Positions 16,885 to 26,114 of a stretch of DNA of 64,000 nucleotides are shown piece by piece. The position numbers and the translations under genes are program-made. The notes under the pieces are model-generated. The model saw nothing but the letters and a program-made list of their open reading frames with translations, was not told the origin of the DNA and searched no databases. The DNA is from Terriglobia bacterium. Lineage in GTDB: Bacteria; Acidobacteriota; UBA6911. The stretch spans positions 1-64,000 of the forward strand of contig JAIQGI010000021.1 of the NCBI GenBank assembly GCA_020072565.1, in the 5' to 3' direction. Position 1 is the first letter of the stretch, and each line of letters starts with the position of its first letter.

Positions 16885-17622
16885 TTACTGAGCCTTCTTA
16901 AACCCGATACTGGTTTCCCTAATGGCCTTCACTCCAGGTATGTTGAATGCTGATTTAGATCGCGTGGCCAGCGTGTTCAGAAGCGTCATATTCGGCTGGA
17001 CCAGTTCTGCCATGACTTTACCGTCCGCCACCGCGCGGCACAGAGCGCGGATGTCAGTCACCTCCGCCTTCCAACGGCCGGATGACGTAACACCCTCAAC
17101 TTTGGGTACGGCCGGAAGGACGGGCGCCGGCAGGTTCAGTTCCATGTTGAGGGTCGCCTCGACCTCCTCCACGGAGGCTCCGGCTCTTTCTGCTTGGATG
17201 GCCAGCTGGAGCTTGGCTTCCTCGGATGCCTTTTTAGCAGCCTCCTCGGCCTGGCGCTGACGCTCGGCCACGATCCGATCCTGCTCGTCCTTCCATGTGC
17301 GGGCCGCCTTGCGCAGATAGTCGAGACCGCGCTGCACTGGCTCAAGGAAGCTCTTTTCCATGTCGCACAGTTTCTTGTGCAACGCATATGCATCGGACTT
17401 CAGGGGGCCGAAGGTCTTTTTGATCCGGTCCTCAATCGTTACTCCCGCCTGCCCGAGTTCGACGGCTCTCTGGTAGCTCTCGTGATCGATGATCACAAGG
17501 GCGGTTGCGCGTCCGGACCAATCCGTCGCCTCCCGTTTCACCAACTCCTTCACGTCTTCCTTCTTGACCGTTTCCTGCACGCCCTCTGTGCCAGGCGCAG
17601 GGAACTGAACGATGTTGCTCAT
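16885..17622 (-). CDS. early phage coiled-coil protein
   Basis: 245 residues. Residues about 85-175 form a long charged coiled coil (AARTWKDEQDRIVAERQRQA, then EEAAKKASEEAKLQLAIQAE). The C-terminal domain (WKAEVTDIRALCRAVADGKV, NMTLLNTLATRSKSAFNIPG) matches a pattern common to early phage proteins next to exonuclease genes. It overlaps the nuclease stop by 4 bases (ATGA). A recombination-related or Gam-like role fits the position but is not shown by any catalytic motif. Confidence 0.6.
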   Translation of the reverse strand: MSNIVQFPAPGTEGVQETVKKEDVKELVKREATDWSGRATALVIIDHESYQRAVELGQAGVTIEDRIKKTFGPLKSDAYALHKKLCDMEKSFLEPVQRGLDYLRKAARTWKDEQDRIVAERQRQAEEAAKKASEEAKLQLAIQAERAGASVEEVEATLNMELNLPAPVLPAVPKVEGVTSSGRWKAEVTDIRALCRAVADGKVMAELVQPNMTLLNTLATRSKSAFNIPGVKAIRETSIGFKKAQ

Positions 17623-18212
17623 GCTGCCCTCCCGTGTTTAGCCTTCCAACGCAACACGTTCATCAAGCTGACGAACGTGCTCCAGTCTTCCGCCGCCTCG
17701 CTGTGCGGCAACTCCCGAAGGTCGTACTTGCCGTCTCTCTTCAACCGCAGAACTGCCCTGCGATAGCACTCGGGCTGGTCCAGGAGATGCGCGTAAGCTG
17801 CCAGCTGTATGCCCCAGCATGCTTCCGGCACGCCGCTTTTCAGATCGAGCACCACCGGGACTAGGTCCCCGCCCAAATGCATCAGGCCCCATCGGTCGAT
17901 CGTCCCTGCGTACCGGAAGGTCCGATGCCAGCGCCTGTCTTCCACTCCCTCCCAGGCAAATTCGATTTCAGCCTTGAAGCGCCTGTAGGCGTCCACGTAG
18001 GGCAGGATGCGCGAATCGATGCTCGATTCATCCAGGCAGCCCTGATCGTCATACTCGCAAGCCATGTGAACCGCCTGCCCTCGCAACCGGTGAAACTCGG
18101 TGAAGTGAGAGGTGTCCACCAGCCCGGACCGATCGATCACCTGGGTGACCGAGACGAGCACTTCTCCGGTTGGCAGCGAGTACTCGTGTTTTTCCGGGTT
18201 GAAGTTGAGCAC
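17619..18212 (-). CDS. PD-(D/E)XK nuclease family protein
   Basis: 197 residues. The nuclease core is visible: RLRGQAVHMACEYDDQG (GxxvH element), then FRYAGTIDRWGLM (catalytic Asp), VPVVLDLKSGVPEACWG (the D-x-K triad residue pair) and IQLAAYAHLL (the Q..Y motif). This is the arrangement of single-domain exonucleases of the RecB/Cas4-like superfamily in phage recombination modules. GTG at 18212 is the start, with AGGAGGT five bases upstream. It is the first gene of the early operon, directly under the promoter at 18237-18264. Confidence 0.82.
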   Translation of the reverse strand: MLNFNPEKHEYSLPTGEVLVSVTQVIDRSGLVDTSHFTEFHRLRGQAVHMACEYDDQGCLDESSIDSRILPYVDAYRRFKAEIEFAWEGVEDRRWHRTFRYAGTIDRWGLMHLGGDLVPVVLDLKSGVPEACWGIQLAAYAHLLDQPECYRRAVLRLKRDGKYDLRELPHSEAAEDWSTFVSLMNVLRWKAKHGRAA

Positions 18213-18236
18213 TTATACCTCCTGATCTGGGCACAT

Positions 18237-18264
18237 TCTATATCTAAAGACAATGCATTGTCAA
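18237..18264 (-). promoter_or_regulatory. early promoter with palindromic operator
   Basis: On the minus strand TTGACA (18264-18259) and TATAGA (18242-18237) are separated by 16 bases. The -35 box overlaps a perfect 14-base palindrome, GACAATGCATTGTC (18249-18262). It lies 25 bases before the nuclease gene and divergent to the repressor gene, so it is probably the lytic-phase early promoter under repressor control. Confidence 0.65.
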
Positions 18265-18445
18265 TCAATAAAGCACACAACTCCAACTAGTTACGCACGC
18301 AACGCGAGCGCACGTACGATTCATTTATTGTTGATGCCGCACATAATAAATATTTAAATATTAAAGTCAAGAACATTCACGAAAAAATCACGCAAAACTT
18401 AAAGAATTCTTCCCATCCATCCGATCTTAGGTTAAATTGTGACAT

Positions 18446-18943
18446 ATGAAGACATTAGCGGAATTTCTAGACGAACAAGTTCAAGCTGGCGGGTGGGGCG
18501 CCCAGGTAGCCCTGGCAGAAAAACTCAACCTTTCGTCCTCGGCGATCAGCGGCTGGAAACGAGGCAAGAAACCCGGATTTGGCGATTGCCTTCGCATTGC
18601 CCGCGCCTTCGAGAATGATCCCTTGATCAAGGGCGATCCTCTCGTTGTGTTTGAGATGACCGACCAGCCGGAATCTGCAGAACTCTACCGCAGTTTCTTT
18701 CCTTCAGCCGGGCACACGAAGACCGATCGGGATACAGAATGCGTTTGCAGCAAGAACAGCCAGCGCCACACCCTGCATACCAAGTTGGAAGCGATTCTGG
18801 ACGGCCGGCTTGGCTACGCCATTGCGTCCAATGTTGAGGCCCTCCACAGACTACATTCCATGCCACCCGCGAATGATGAGCCCGCGGGTCACGGTCCCTA
18901 TTACCCGGGAACTAGAGTCCGAAAACGAAAAAAGCAGCACTAA
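18446..18943 (+). CDS. HTH protein, probable phage repressor
   Basis: 165 residues with an N-terminal helix-turn-helix of Cro/CI type (AQVALAEKLNLSSSAISGWK, residues about 19-38). The rest lacks the peptidase motif of LexA-like repressors and ends in a basic tail. It is divergent from the early operon across an AT-rich 230-base gap containing the palindrome at 18249-18262. Position and domain make it the likely maintenance repressor; without a self-cleavage domain it must be released some other way. Confidence 0.7.
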   Translation: MKTLAEFLDEQVQAGGWGAQVALAEKLNLSSSAISGWKRGKKPGFGDCLRIARAFENDPLIKGDPLVVFEMTDQPESAELYRSFFPSAGHTKTDRDTECVCSKNSQRHTLHTKLEAILDGRLGYAIASNVEALHRLHSMPPANDEPAGHGPYYPGTRVRKRKKQH

Positions 18944-19378
18944 GTTGAAGCAGCACTGTTTTTCGGGGAATGCTCGATTGTGCGGGTCCTGCGCAAGCCT
19001 GGCCGTTTTTCCTCTCGAAGCCGTATGACGGCGCCGCACCAGCAGCAGACGTAAAGGTGCGGTGCCAGTTTATGAGGACAGTGTTTCGTGCAACCATCAA
19101 CAGGAGGAAGGCGATCCATGATATAAAAATCCTTTCGATTCCTTTCTTGTTAATAAAGTCTTGGCCTTACATATATCAAGAACGCAAAATAGAGCCGATC
19201 GCCCACCGGAAATCTTCACAACCCAACACCTGGTTATTGAAAAGCTGCGCGAGGCCACGTAGCAACAGCCCTATATAATTGGCATTTTGGCAGTTAGGCT
19301 TGTGGACCATCCTGCCTGGAATGCAGATGATTCCAGAATCTTTGGCCAATTATTCGATGCAATCGTACAATTTCTTCT
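18944..19378. other. intergenic stretch, no gene recognised
   Basis: Between the repressor and the ATPase gene. No long open frame with family-like sequence. The base composition is more AT-rich towards the right. A TATAAT at 19274-19279 stands about 100 bases before the ATPase start, without a convincing -35 box. Confidence 0.4.
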
Positions 19379-20542
19379 ATGTGGATCTTGAGGTACGTGG
19401 AAGAGCATCTGCGCCGGTCGGCACGAACACGCCCGGTCCTGGTTCTCACCGGCGCACGCCAGACCGGAAAGACCTCGACCCTTCGGCGGCTTTTCCCGGA
19501 TTACGGCTTTATCTCGCTCGAATTGCCGACTGAGGCTGAGCAAGCCGAAAAGGAACCGGAGGCGTTCTTAGCCAGACATCCCGCGCCCGGGATCATTGAC
19601 GAGGTACAGTATGCCCCGGCTTTATTCCGTCACCTCAAAATAGCCGTGGCGCAGAACCGGAACCGTCACGGACAATTCCTTCTTGCGAGTTCGCAAAAGT
19701 TCACGCTTATGAAAGGCGTGTCTGAATCACTTGCCGGGCGCGCGGACGTGGTCGAGATGGAGACACTGTCTCTGGCTGAAATCCTGCGGGCACAACCGGG
19801 AATCGGGCAGGAAACCGCCCTTGCCGTACGCGGCGGCTTCCCGGAATTGCACGCCAACTCGGAAATCGACCCGGTCGCCTTTTACAATTCCTATTTGGCC
19901 ACGTACCTGGAGCGCGATGTGCGATCGCTCTCGAACGTAACCAGTCTCCGCGACTTCGAACGCTTTTTGCGCGCTTGCGCCTTGCGTTCCGCCAATCTGC
20001 TCAACAAGGCCGATCTGGCGCGTGACGTTGGAATTGCGCCCTCCACTGCCAATCTGTGGCTGTCCGCGCTCGAGGCATCTGGACAGGTGGTACTGCTGGA
20101 ACCGTGGTTTTCAAGCCACGCCAAGTCGCTTGTAAAGCGCCCGAAGCTCTACCTAGCAGACACGGGTCTCCTCTGCGCACTGCTAAACATCCGCTCGGCG
20201 AAAGCCCTGGCACAGTCACCGTGGGCCGGCCTGGTATGGGAGACGTTTGTTTTTGCGCAGTTGCGGCATCGAGAACGCCGCGCCGGGCGTTTCGGCAGCC
20301 TGTTCTTCTGGCGCGATCGCACGCGCGAGGTAGACTTCGTCATCGAAACCAACGGCCGCCTGGAACTTTTCGAGGCAAAATGGACCGAGCTGCCTGCTCA
20401 ATCCGACACCGTGAACCTTGTTTTCATGCGTGATGCCATAGGCAAGGCGCATGTAGCGGAGGCATCCATTGTCTGTCGCGCGCCGAATAGCTATCCCGTC
20501 TCCCATGGATTCAAGGCACTACCCATTATGGAACTCAACTAG
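19379..20542 (+). CDS. AAA+ ATPase with DUF4143 domain
   Basis: A 387-residue protein of the widespread DUF4143 ATPase family. Walker A is GARQTGKTS (25-33), Walker B GIIDEVQYAP (71-80), and a sensor-like stretch FLLASSQKFTLMKGVSESLA follows. The C-terminal DUF4143 domain begins about residue 185 (YLATYLERDVRSLSNV) and ends in EVDFVIETNGRLELFEAKW, which has the D-x(n)-E-x-K layout of a PD-(D/E)XK nuclease fold. The family is common in mobile and accessory DNA and has no settled function. It stands alone as the first gene of the cargo region. Confidence 0.88.
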   Translation: MWILRYVEEHLRRSARTRPVLVLTGARQTGKTSTLRRLFPDYGFISLELPTEAEQAEKEPEAFLARHPAPGIIDEVQYAPALFRHLKIAVAQNRNRHGQFLLASSQKFTLMKGVSESLAGRADVVEMETLSLAEILRAQPGIGQETALAVRGGFPELHANSEIDPVAFYNSYLATYLERDVRSLSNVTSLRDFERFLRACALRSANLLNKADLARDVGIAPSTANLWLSALEASGQVVLLEPWFSSHAKSLVKRPKLYLADTGLLCALLNIRSAKALAQSPWAGLVWETFVFAQLRHRERRAGRFGSLFFWRDRTREVDFVIETNGRLELFEAKWTELPAQSDTVNLVFMRDAIGKAHVAEASIVCRAPNSYPVSHGFKALPIMELN

Positions 20543-20732
20543 CCGATTCGCGCGCGCATCCTGCAGCCAACAGGTCGGGTTAGGACACGGAGAAGAGCAT
20601 TCCTGAGCTCATTAAGACATTCTTCTGAACGGCACTATTCCTGGAAAATAGCCAATCGACGAGCCCCAACAATTCGAATTCTCTTCCTTTTTCCTTCAGG
20701 TAGATAATCTTTTGGAGTATGCTATTTTCACC

Positions 20733-21086
20733 ATGCCAAAGAAGGGAACACCCCCGATACAGGGGGAAATGCTGCAAGGCACTCTGGATCTCTTAGTGCT
20801 GCAAACGCTCGTGATGGGTCCGGCTCACGGCCACACCATTGCCTATGCAATCGAGCATCGATCGGAGAACGTGCTTCAGGTCGAGCACGGATCACTTTAT
20901 CCAGCACTGCACCGCCTGGAGGACCGGGGATGGATCGCCTCTTTCTGGGGTACGTCAGAAAACAACCGCAAGGCTAGGTACTACCGGCTAACGCCTGCGG
21001 GCCATAAACAACTGGCGGAACAAACCAGTCGCTGGGATCAGTTGGTGCAGGCCATCAATCGGATTCTCCGGCCGGCCACGGAGTAG
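20733..21086 (+). CDS. PadR family transcriptional regulator
   Basis: 117 residues with a PadR winged helix: [56 protein letters not shown], then [16 protein letters not shown]. The ATG at 20733 matches the usual start (MPKKG). It is four bases ahead of the ADOP permease gene. This pair is the standard arrangement in Acidobacteriota, where the regulator is presumed to repress its own operon. Confidence 0.92.
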   Translation: MPKKGTPPIQGEMLQGTLDLLVLQTLVMGPAHGHTIAYAIEHRSENVLQVEHGSLYPALHRLEDRGWIASFWGTSENNRKARYYRLTPAGHKQLAEQTSRWDQLVQAINRILRPATE

Positions 21087-21090
21087 AGCC

Positions 21091-23724
21091 ATGGGTTGGA
21101 GTCGCTTTTTCCGACGTAGTTTTTGGGACGACGAACGCGCGAGAGAGATCCAATCGTACATTGAAATCGAAACCGACGAGAACATCGCCAGGGGTATGCA
21201 TCCGCACGAGGCTCGGTGCGCTGCATGCCGAAAATTCGGAAACCCGGTTTTTATCCGTGAGGAGATCTTTCGCATGAACACAATCGGGTTCATCGAAATG
21301 CTTTGGCAGGACATGCGTCATGCCTTCCGCTCCTTGTGCCGAAACCGCGGTTTTGCCACGACCGCAGTCCTGACGCTGGCTCTCGGCATCGGCGCCAACA
21401 CTACCGTGTTCAGCGTCGTGGATGCGGCATGGTTCCGGCCCTTGCCCTACGGGGATCCGAACCGGCTGGTCACAATAGCCTGGGTGGCGGCACGCGGTTC
21501 GGCAGAGCAGGTGACCTTCGTCGGGGGCGAGTCGCTGCAGGAAATGGAAGACTGGCGCGCGCAGAAGCAAATCTTCGCTGCCGTCGAGCCATATTCCATG
21601 CCCCGGGTGTCTGTGGGGCCTTCGGGACTGCCGGATCCGATTGCGGTGGTATGGATCTCGACCGGCATGCTGGATCTCCTGGGGGCGAAGCCGAAGCTGG
21701 GACGCGGTTTCCTACCGGAAGAAGGGCAGGCGGGCAGAGATCAGGTCGCACTGCTCAGTTACGGTTACTGGACACGTGAGTTCGGAGCCGACCCTGCAGT
21801 TTTGGGAAAGACGATTGTGCTCGACAATCATCACTGCACGGTGATCGGCATTATGCCTGAGGCATTCCAGTTCGGCTCGAAGCCGAATGCGTGGGTGCCC
21901 TGGACGCCGAAGTCCGGCGGCGACCTGTCCTTCATCGGGCGTCTTCGTCCCGGACTCGGCATTGAACAGGCCGAGCGCGAAGCTGCGCTGGTTTCGGATC
22001 GGATTGGCTACGACGGGCGAGTGTCTTGGGCAAGAATGACGCCCGAATTCCGATCGTTTGGCGAGCGCATGAGCGCGCGGTACAACAAGGAGACCCGGAC
22101 GGCACTGCTCATCATGATGGGCTCCGTCGGCTTCGTGCTGTTGATCGCCTGCGCCAATGTCGCCAACTTGATGCTGTCCCGCGGCGCCACGCTCCGGCAC
22201 GAAATTGCGATACGCGCTGCCATTGGTGCAACCCGGGGCCGCCTCGTGTGCCATTTCCTGATCGAGAGCATGGTCATTTCGGCAGTCGGCGCGCTGGCGG
22301 CCCTTCTCCTGGCCTGGTGGATGACCCACCTCATTCCCGCGCTTCTGCCCGCGGGCTTGCGCCGCTTTTTCCAGGTGTACGAGGTGGCGTTGAGCGCGCG
22401 CGTGTTTGCATTCACGGCCGCTGTGACGGTGCTGGTGTGTATCCTGAGCGGCCTTACTCCTGCCTTACGGGCCGCTCACGGCGGCGTTATCGCAGGACTG
22501 ACAGGAACGAATCGCGTTGCGGGTGTTACCCGCGCCACCCGGAGGCTCCATGCTGCATTCCAGATCCTACAGGTGAGCCTTGCACTGGTTCTGCTTTGCG
22601 GTGGAGGCCTCCTAGCCAACAGCTTCGTGCGCATTGTGTCCGCGGGAAACGGCTTCGACACAAACAACCTGTGCCTGGTAAGGATTTCTCTGCCTTCGGA
22701 TTATCTCAAGGGGGCTGATCTACAGGCGTTCTACGATCAACTCCCAGCGCTCGTAAAAAAAATCCAGGGAGTGTTGGCTGCCACTATCTCAGGCGGCACC
22801 CCCGCCACAACGCCAGGATTCGGCAGCGGCAGGCTGTTTCCTGAGGAATCTGGGGGCGCCGGACCCGAACCTCGGGGCGGTGATCTCTTTTATGTCAGGC
22901 CGGATTTCTTTTCCACCCTCCGGCTCCCTCTGATCGCCGGCCGCAGCATTGGCCCTGTGGACGGCCCCTCATCTCCGCCGGTGGCAATCATAGATCAACG
23001 TACCGCCGAATATCTTTGGCCGGGGCAAAGCGCGGTGGGCCGACGCTACCGTACCAGCTCGCGAGCGCCATGGGTAACCGTCGTCGGCGTTGCCGCACCG
23101 GTGAAGACGTCCTCATTTACCGATCCAAAGGCCGGCCAGATCTATAAGCCGCTCTCCCAGAGCGGATCCGCGCTCGGCAATTGCCTAGTCATCCGCACGG
23201 CAGGAAACCCGGGACCGGTGATGTCCCAGGTGCGTGCGATGGCTGCCGCACTTGATCCAAAGGCCACGATTAGGACTGCGGCCACTTTTGAGGAGCTCTA
23301 CGCGGCCATGGATGCAAGAAACGCTGCCACCCCGCGCTTTTACCTGATCCTCATGATGATCTTCGCAGGAGTGGCATTGGCAACCGCAGCCGTAGGCATC
23401 TACGGCGTACTCTCCTATTCGGTGGCCCAGCGCACCGCTGAGATCGGCGTTCGCATGGCCCTTGGGGCGACGACGCGCGACATCCGCCGCCTGGTGACAC
23501 GCACGATGCTGGCGCCCGTATGTATAGGCGCGGGCACAGGAGTCATCGCATCCTTCTGGCTCACCCGATTCCTTCAGTCATTGCTTTACCAAATCTCACC
23601 CCATGATCCAGTCACGATCATCTCGGTGGTTGGTTTCCTGCTGTTTGTGGCTCTGGTGGCCGGCTGGCTGCCAACGCGGCGCGCCAGCCGCGTCGATCCC
23701 ATGACCGCGTTGCGGGTCGAGTGA
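21091..23724 (+). CDS. ADOP-type duplicated ABC transporter permease
   Basis: An 877-residue membrane protein of the acidobacterial duplicated orphan permease family. The first 80 residues are the typical leader with DDERAREIQSYIEIE, followed by MLWQDMRHAFRSLCRNRGFA and the first membrane segment (VLTLALGIGANTTVFSVV). A large periplasmic MacB-like domain, an FtsX domain with LLIACANVANLMLSRGATLR, a second periplasmic domain and a second FtsX domain (VGIYGVLSYSVAQRTAEIG, RMALGA) follow. No ATPase gene is adjacent, as expected for the family. Its ligand is unknown. Finding it in prophage cargo is unusual. Confidence 0.92.
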   Translation: MGWSRFFRRSFWDDERAREIQSYIEIETDENIARGMHPHEARCAACRKFGNPVFIREEIFRMNTIGFIEMLWQDMRHAFRSLCRNRGFATTAVLTLALGIGANTTVFSVVDAAWFRPLPYGDPNRLVTIAWVAARGSAEQVTFVGGESLQEMEDWRAQKQIFAAVEPYSMPRVSVGPSGLPDPIAVVWISTGMLDLLGAKPKLGRGFLPEEGQAGRDQVALLSYGYWTREFGADPAVLGKTIVLDNHHCTVIGIMPEAFQFGSKPNAWVPWTPKSGGDLSFIGRLRPGLGIEQAEREAALVSDRIGYDGRVSWARMTPEFRSFGERMSARYNKETRTALLIMMGSVGFVLLIACANVANLMLSRGATLRHEIAIRAAIGATRGRLVCHFLIESMVISAVGALAALLLAWWMTHLIPALLPAGLRRFFQVYEVALSARVFAFTAAVTVLVCILSGLTPALRAAHGGVIAGLTGTNRVAGVTRATRRLHAAFQILQVSLALVLLCGGGLLANSFVRIVSAGNGFDTNNLCLVRISLPSDYLKGADLQAFYDQLPALVKKIQGVLAATISGGTPATTPGFGSGRLFPEESGGAGPEPRGGDLFYVRPDFFSTLRLPLIAGRSIGPVDGPSSPPVAIIDQRTAEYLWPGQSAVGRRYRTSSRAPWVTVVGVAAPVKTSSFTDPKAGQIYKPLSQSGSALGNCLVIRTAGNPGPVMSQVRAMAAALDPKATIRTAATFEELYAAMDARNAATPRFYLILMMIFAGVALATAAVGIYGVLSYSVAQRTAEIGVRMALGATTRDIRRLVTRTMLAPVCIGAGTGVIASFWLTRFLQSLLYQISPHDPVTIISVVGFLLFVALVAGWLPTRRASRVDPMTALRVE

Positions 23725-23830
23725 TCATGGAGAATTCTGAGGACTGACTGGACGCACTATCGCTGATGCCCGAGCGGTACTGCGGTTCGGAATCTCAGTC
23801 ACGAATTGAGTAGCCGACCTGTCATGCCAA

Positions 23831-24334
23831 CTAAGTCTTTTTGATAACGATTCGATAGCGCTCCAGGCGGATGGCGATTTCTCGACGAGGTAACCGGCAT
23901 CGTGGATGCGCGGCAAGGATCGTCAGTCCATCATGGAGGAGTTGGATGCCGGGAATGTCGCACTTCTCCATGATATCCAGCAGCCAAAGCACGCCATGGC
24001 ATTGCACCTTCTCGCTGGCGGCCAATTCTCGCAGGTGGGCATCTCCGGTTAACAGCAGCCATTCTCGCTCCTTCGCCAGTGCCAGGGCAAAACAGTCAGG
24101 TACGGAAAGTGCCGAACGTTGCTGGCGATAGCGGAGGGCGTTGCCAACGCCCTCGGCCGATACCTCGACGACTCGAATCCCGAGGTGCACCAAATGTTCG
24201 CCCCATTCGCCTTGCATCTCTCGATCATAAAGAACGTCGGGGATCGCGAACTCGTGCGGGAGAGAAAAGACGGCCTCCAGGAGCGCTCCTCGCTCCATGT
24301 CGATCAGAACGGAGGTATCGGAGACGAGAATCAT
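23831..24334 (-). CDS. PIN domain protein, probable toxin
   Basis: 167 residues with PIN-fold landmarks: VSDTSVLIDMERGALL at the N-terminus (first catalytic Asp), an acidic middle, and LSVPDCFALALAKEREWLLL, TGDAHLREL towards the centre. This is the pattern of Mg2+-dependent ribonucleases of the VapC type. The ATG overlaps the end of the XRE-ImmA gene by 4 bases, so the two are one operon and probably act as a toxin and its regulator. The C-terminal 40 residues are basic (LPRREIAIRLERYRIVIKKT). Confidence 0.82.
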   Translation of the reverse strand: MILVSDTSVLIDMERGALLEAVFSLPHEFAIPDVLYDREMQGEWGEHLVHLGIRVVEVSAEGVGNALRYRQQRSALSVPDCFALALAKEREWLLLTGDAHLRELAASEKVQCHGVLWLLDIMEKCDIPGIQLLHDGLTILAAHPRCRLPRREIAIRLERYRIVIKKT

Positions 24335-25407
24335 TGGCGACCAGCCGCTGCAGGTTCCTCCATGCGGCGATTAAGTTCACGCACCGTAATATTCAGCAAC
24401 TCAGCCGTCTTTGGTTCAGAGATAGCGCCTTCGGCGAGCGCCCGATAGCAAAGGCGATCAAAACGCCCCGGTTCCTCCTCGGGTAGTTGGTTCGGCTCGT
24501 ACCTCGGGGCGGTACGATATCCCAGACGAGAAAAATCACGGAACAACTTTCGGGACAATGGTTGAGGAAATATCCCCAGATCGGCGCAGCGGTACGTGAT
24601 CGCCTGAACGCTCGCACCGAATAACCGTTTCAAAGCGAACAGTTCACTCCAGCCGATCGAACTCCGATGTCTGCCTACGTTGGACCACACCGCCTCGGCC
24701 GGCATCAATAAGGCGCCAGCGAAGCGATGGGCGGCCTTCTCGCGGAATTTTTCGTCTGCTTGTACCTCCATGAGCATATGTCCCAGTTCATGGGCAAGGT
24801 TGAAACGCTGCCGTTCGCCATGGACACCGTGGCGAATCAGGATGATGGGGACCGGTTCGCCGCGTGAACGGCGGACCCGCGCGGCCAGCCCATCAATATT
24901 CTCTTCTGACTGAACGATCAGAACCTTGATGCCGTGCTCTTCAAGAAGCTCCACGAGATTGGGAATCGGATCTATTCCGAGATTCCAGTGCTCGCGCAAA
25001 TACTGTGCAGCGCTGTCGGCCTCTGCGATCTGGCGCACGGGGAACGGCGCCCCCCTGGGCTTGTCCCATTCGGCACTCGGTAGCCCTAGGATTTCCTCCA
25101 CCGCCAGGTAGCGTTCCATCAGATGGAGTGCCTGAGCCTGGATTTGGGCCTGTTCCTTCTTGCTCGTAATTTGTTTCTTGCGGAACTCCACGCTCTCCAG
25201 AACCATCTCCTGGTCACCGACTAGGTAGTCGAGGGACACACCCAGGGCATGGCTCAGAGCCACGAGTACCCCGGAGCTGGGTACATCCTCGTCCCTTTCA
25301 TACTTGCCGATCTGCTGGGCCGAGACACGGTTTTCAATTTTGACCGCGAGCTGTCGTAGGGAGAGACCGGCAGCGGCCCGAGCGAGCTTAAGTCGTTTAC
25401 CGATCAT
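24331..25407 (-). CDS. XRE HTH plus ImmA/IrrE-type peptidase
   Basis: A 358-residue protein. Residues 1-60 are an XRE helix-turn-helix (LARAAAGLSLRQLAVKIENR, ISAQ-QIGKYERDEDVPSSG). The central domain is a COG2856 zinc peptidase with HELGH at about 206-210 (RFNLAHELGHMLME) and the supporting residues KAAHRFAGALLMPAEAVW. The frame has two ATGs; the second (25407) is preferred because GGAGGAGG stands six bases ahead of it and would collide with the first. It shares an operon with the PIN gene. Such fusions act as regulators or antitoxins that can be inactivated by proteolysis. Confidence 0.88.
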   Translation of the reverse strand: MIGKRLKLARAAAGLSLRQLAVKIENRVSAQQIGKYERDEDVPSSGVLVALSHALGVSLDYLVGDQEMVLESVEFRKKQITSKKEQAQIQAQALHLMERYLAVEEILGLPSAEWDKPRGAPFPVRQIAEADSAAQYLREHWNLGIDPIPNLVELLEEHGIKVLIVQSEENIDGLAARVRRSRGEPVPIILIRHGVHGERQRFNLAHELGHMLMEVQADEKFREKAAHRFAGALLMPAEAVWSNVGRHRSSIGWSELFALKRLFGASVQAITYRCADLGIFPQPLSRKLFRDFSRLGYRTAPRYEPNQLPEEEPGRFDRLCYRALAEGAISEPKTAELLNITVRELNRRMEEPAAAGRQ

Positions 25408-25428
25408 TGGCATCCTCCTCCTGCGTCT

Positions 25429-25467
25429 GGTTTACAATTATATTGTAATCTCATTGATTTGTAAACC
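25429..25467. promoter_or_regulatory. nested inverted repeats upstream of the XRE-ImmA gene
   Basis: Outer arms GGTTTACAA (25429-25437) and TTGTAAACC (25459-25467) are perfect inverted repeats. Inside, TTACAAT (25432-25438) and ATTGTAA (25442-25448) form a tighter pair with spacer TAT. Three TTACAA/TTGTAA half-sites thus lie directly upstream of the gene, as expected for an autoregulated HTH protein. Confidence 0.65.
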
Positions 25468-25842
25468 ACAAACAGGAGTCCTGCAGCAACAATCAGGTTG
25501 AATCGGCCAAACGCCTCCTGCATAAATCCCCAGAAATGATGCTCTGGGAGATTGCAGCGCCAGGATGGCCGTGTAACGCTATCCGTTGATTTAACCTGCC
25601 TGAAAGAGCGCCGGTAATGAGATCTGGTCGGAAACGCCTTCGAATACCTCAAGCGCCAGCGGCAGGGCAAGCGGCAGTTTGTGGATTATCCCACCTCCCC
25701 ACAATTGGCAGGAGAAAGTGCGGACAAATGAAGGTCGCGTTTTTTGACCACGAACTCGCATGCATGTCCACGAGGACGGATTTTTTTCCTGCGGCGGACA
25801 AGTGAGCACGGCGATGTGAACATTATAGGTTACGCTTTTGCG
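25468..25842. other. intergenic stretch, no gene recognised
   Basis: Between the XRE-ImmA promoter region and the small gene at 25843. Short overlapping frames only. No family-like sequence, repeat or strong hairpin noted. Confidence 0.4.
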
Positions 25843-26094
25843 TCAATTCGAACCTAGTGCATCATCGATGTCCCGCACAAGCTCACTGCTCAGCGCATTC
25901 TGTGCAACAGCGTCTTCGAACCGCTCTTTGAAGACGGTAAGCACACGAGCATCGTTGCTGCCACCCTGAAAACGCAGGTGGTACATGCCTGACTGAGGAA
26001 TAAACGTGATGTCCAGCAAGCGATACGGGTATTTGGGCCCTGCATAATTCTGTACAAGGTTGAAGAATCTTACTTCCTCTGGTGTCATGTTCAT
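25843..26094 (-). CDS. small protein of unknown function
   Basis: 83 residues (PEEVRFFNLVQNYAGPKYPY at the start, FKERFEDAVAQNALSSELVR near the end). I do not recognise the family. AAGGGA precedes the ATG at 26094. It follows the 302-residue gene by 20 bases on the same strand, so the two probably form a unit. Confidence 0.55.
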   Translation of the reverse strand: MNMTPEEVRFFNLVQNYAGPKYPYRLLDITFIPQSGMYHLRFQGGSNDARVLTVFKERFEDAVAQNALSSELVRDIDDALGSN

Positions 26095-26114
26095 CGTCCC
26101 TTGAAAAATCGTGC

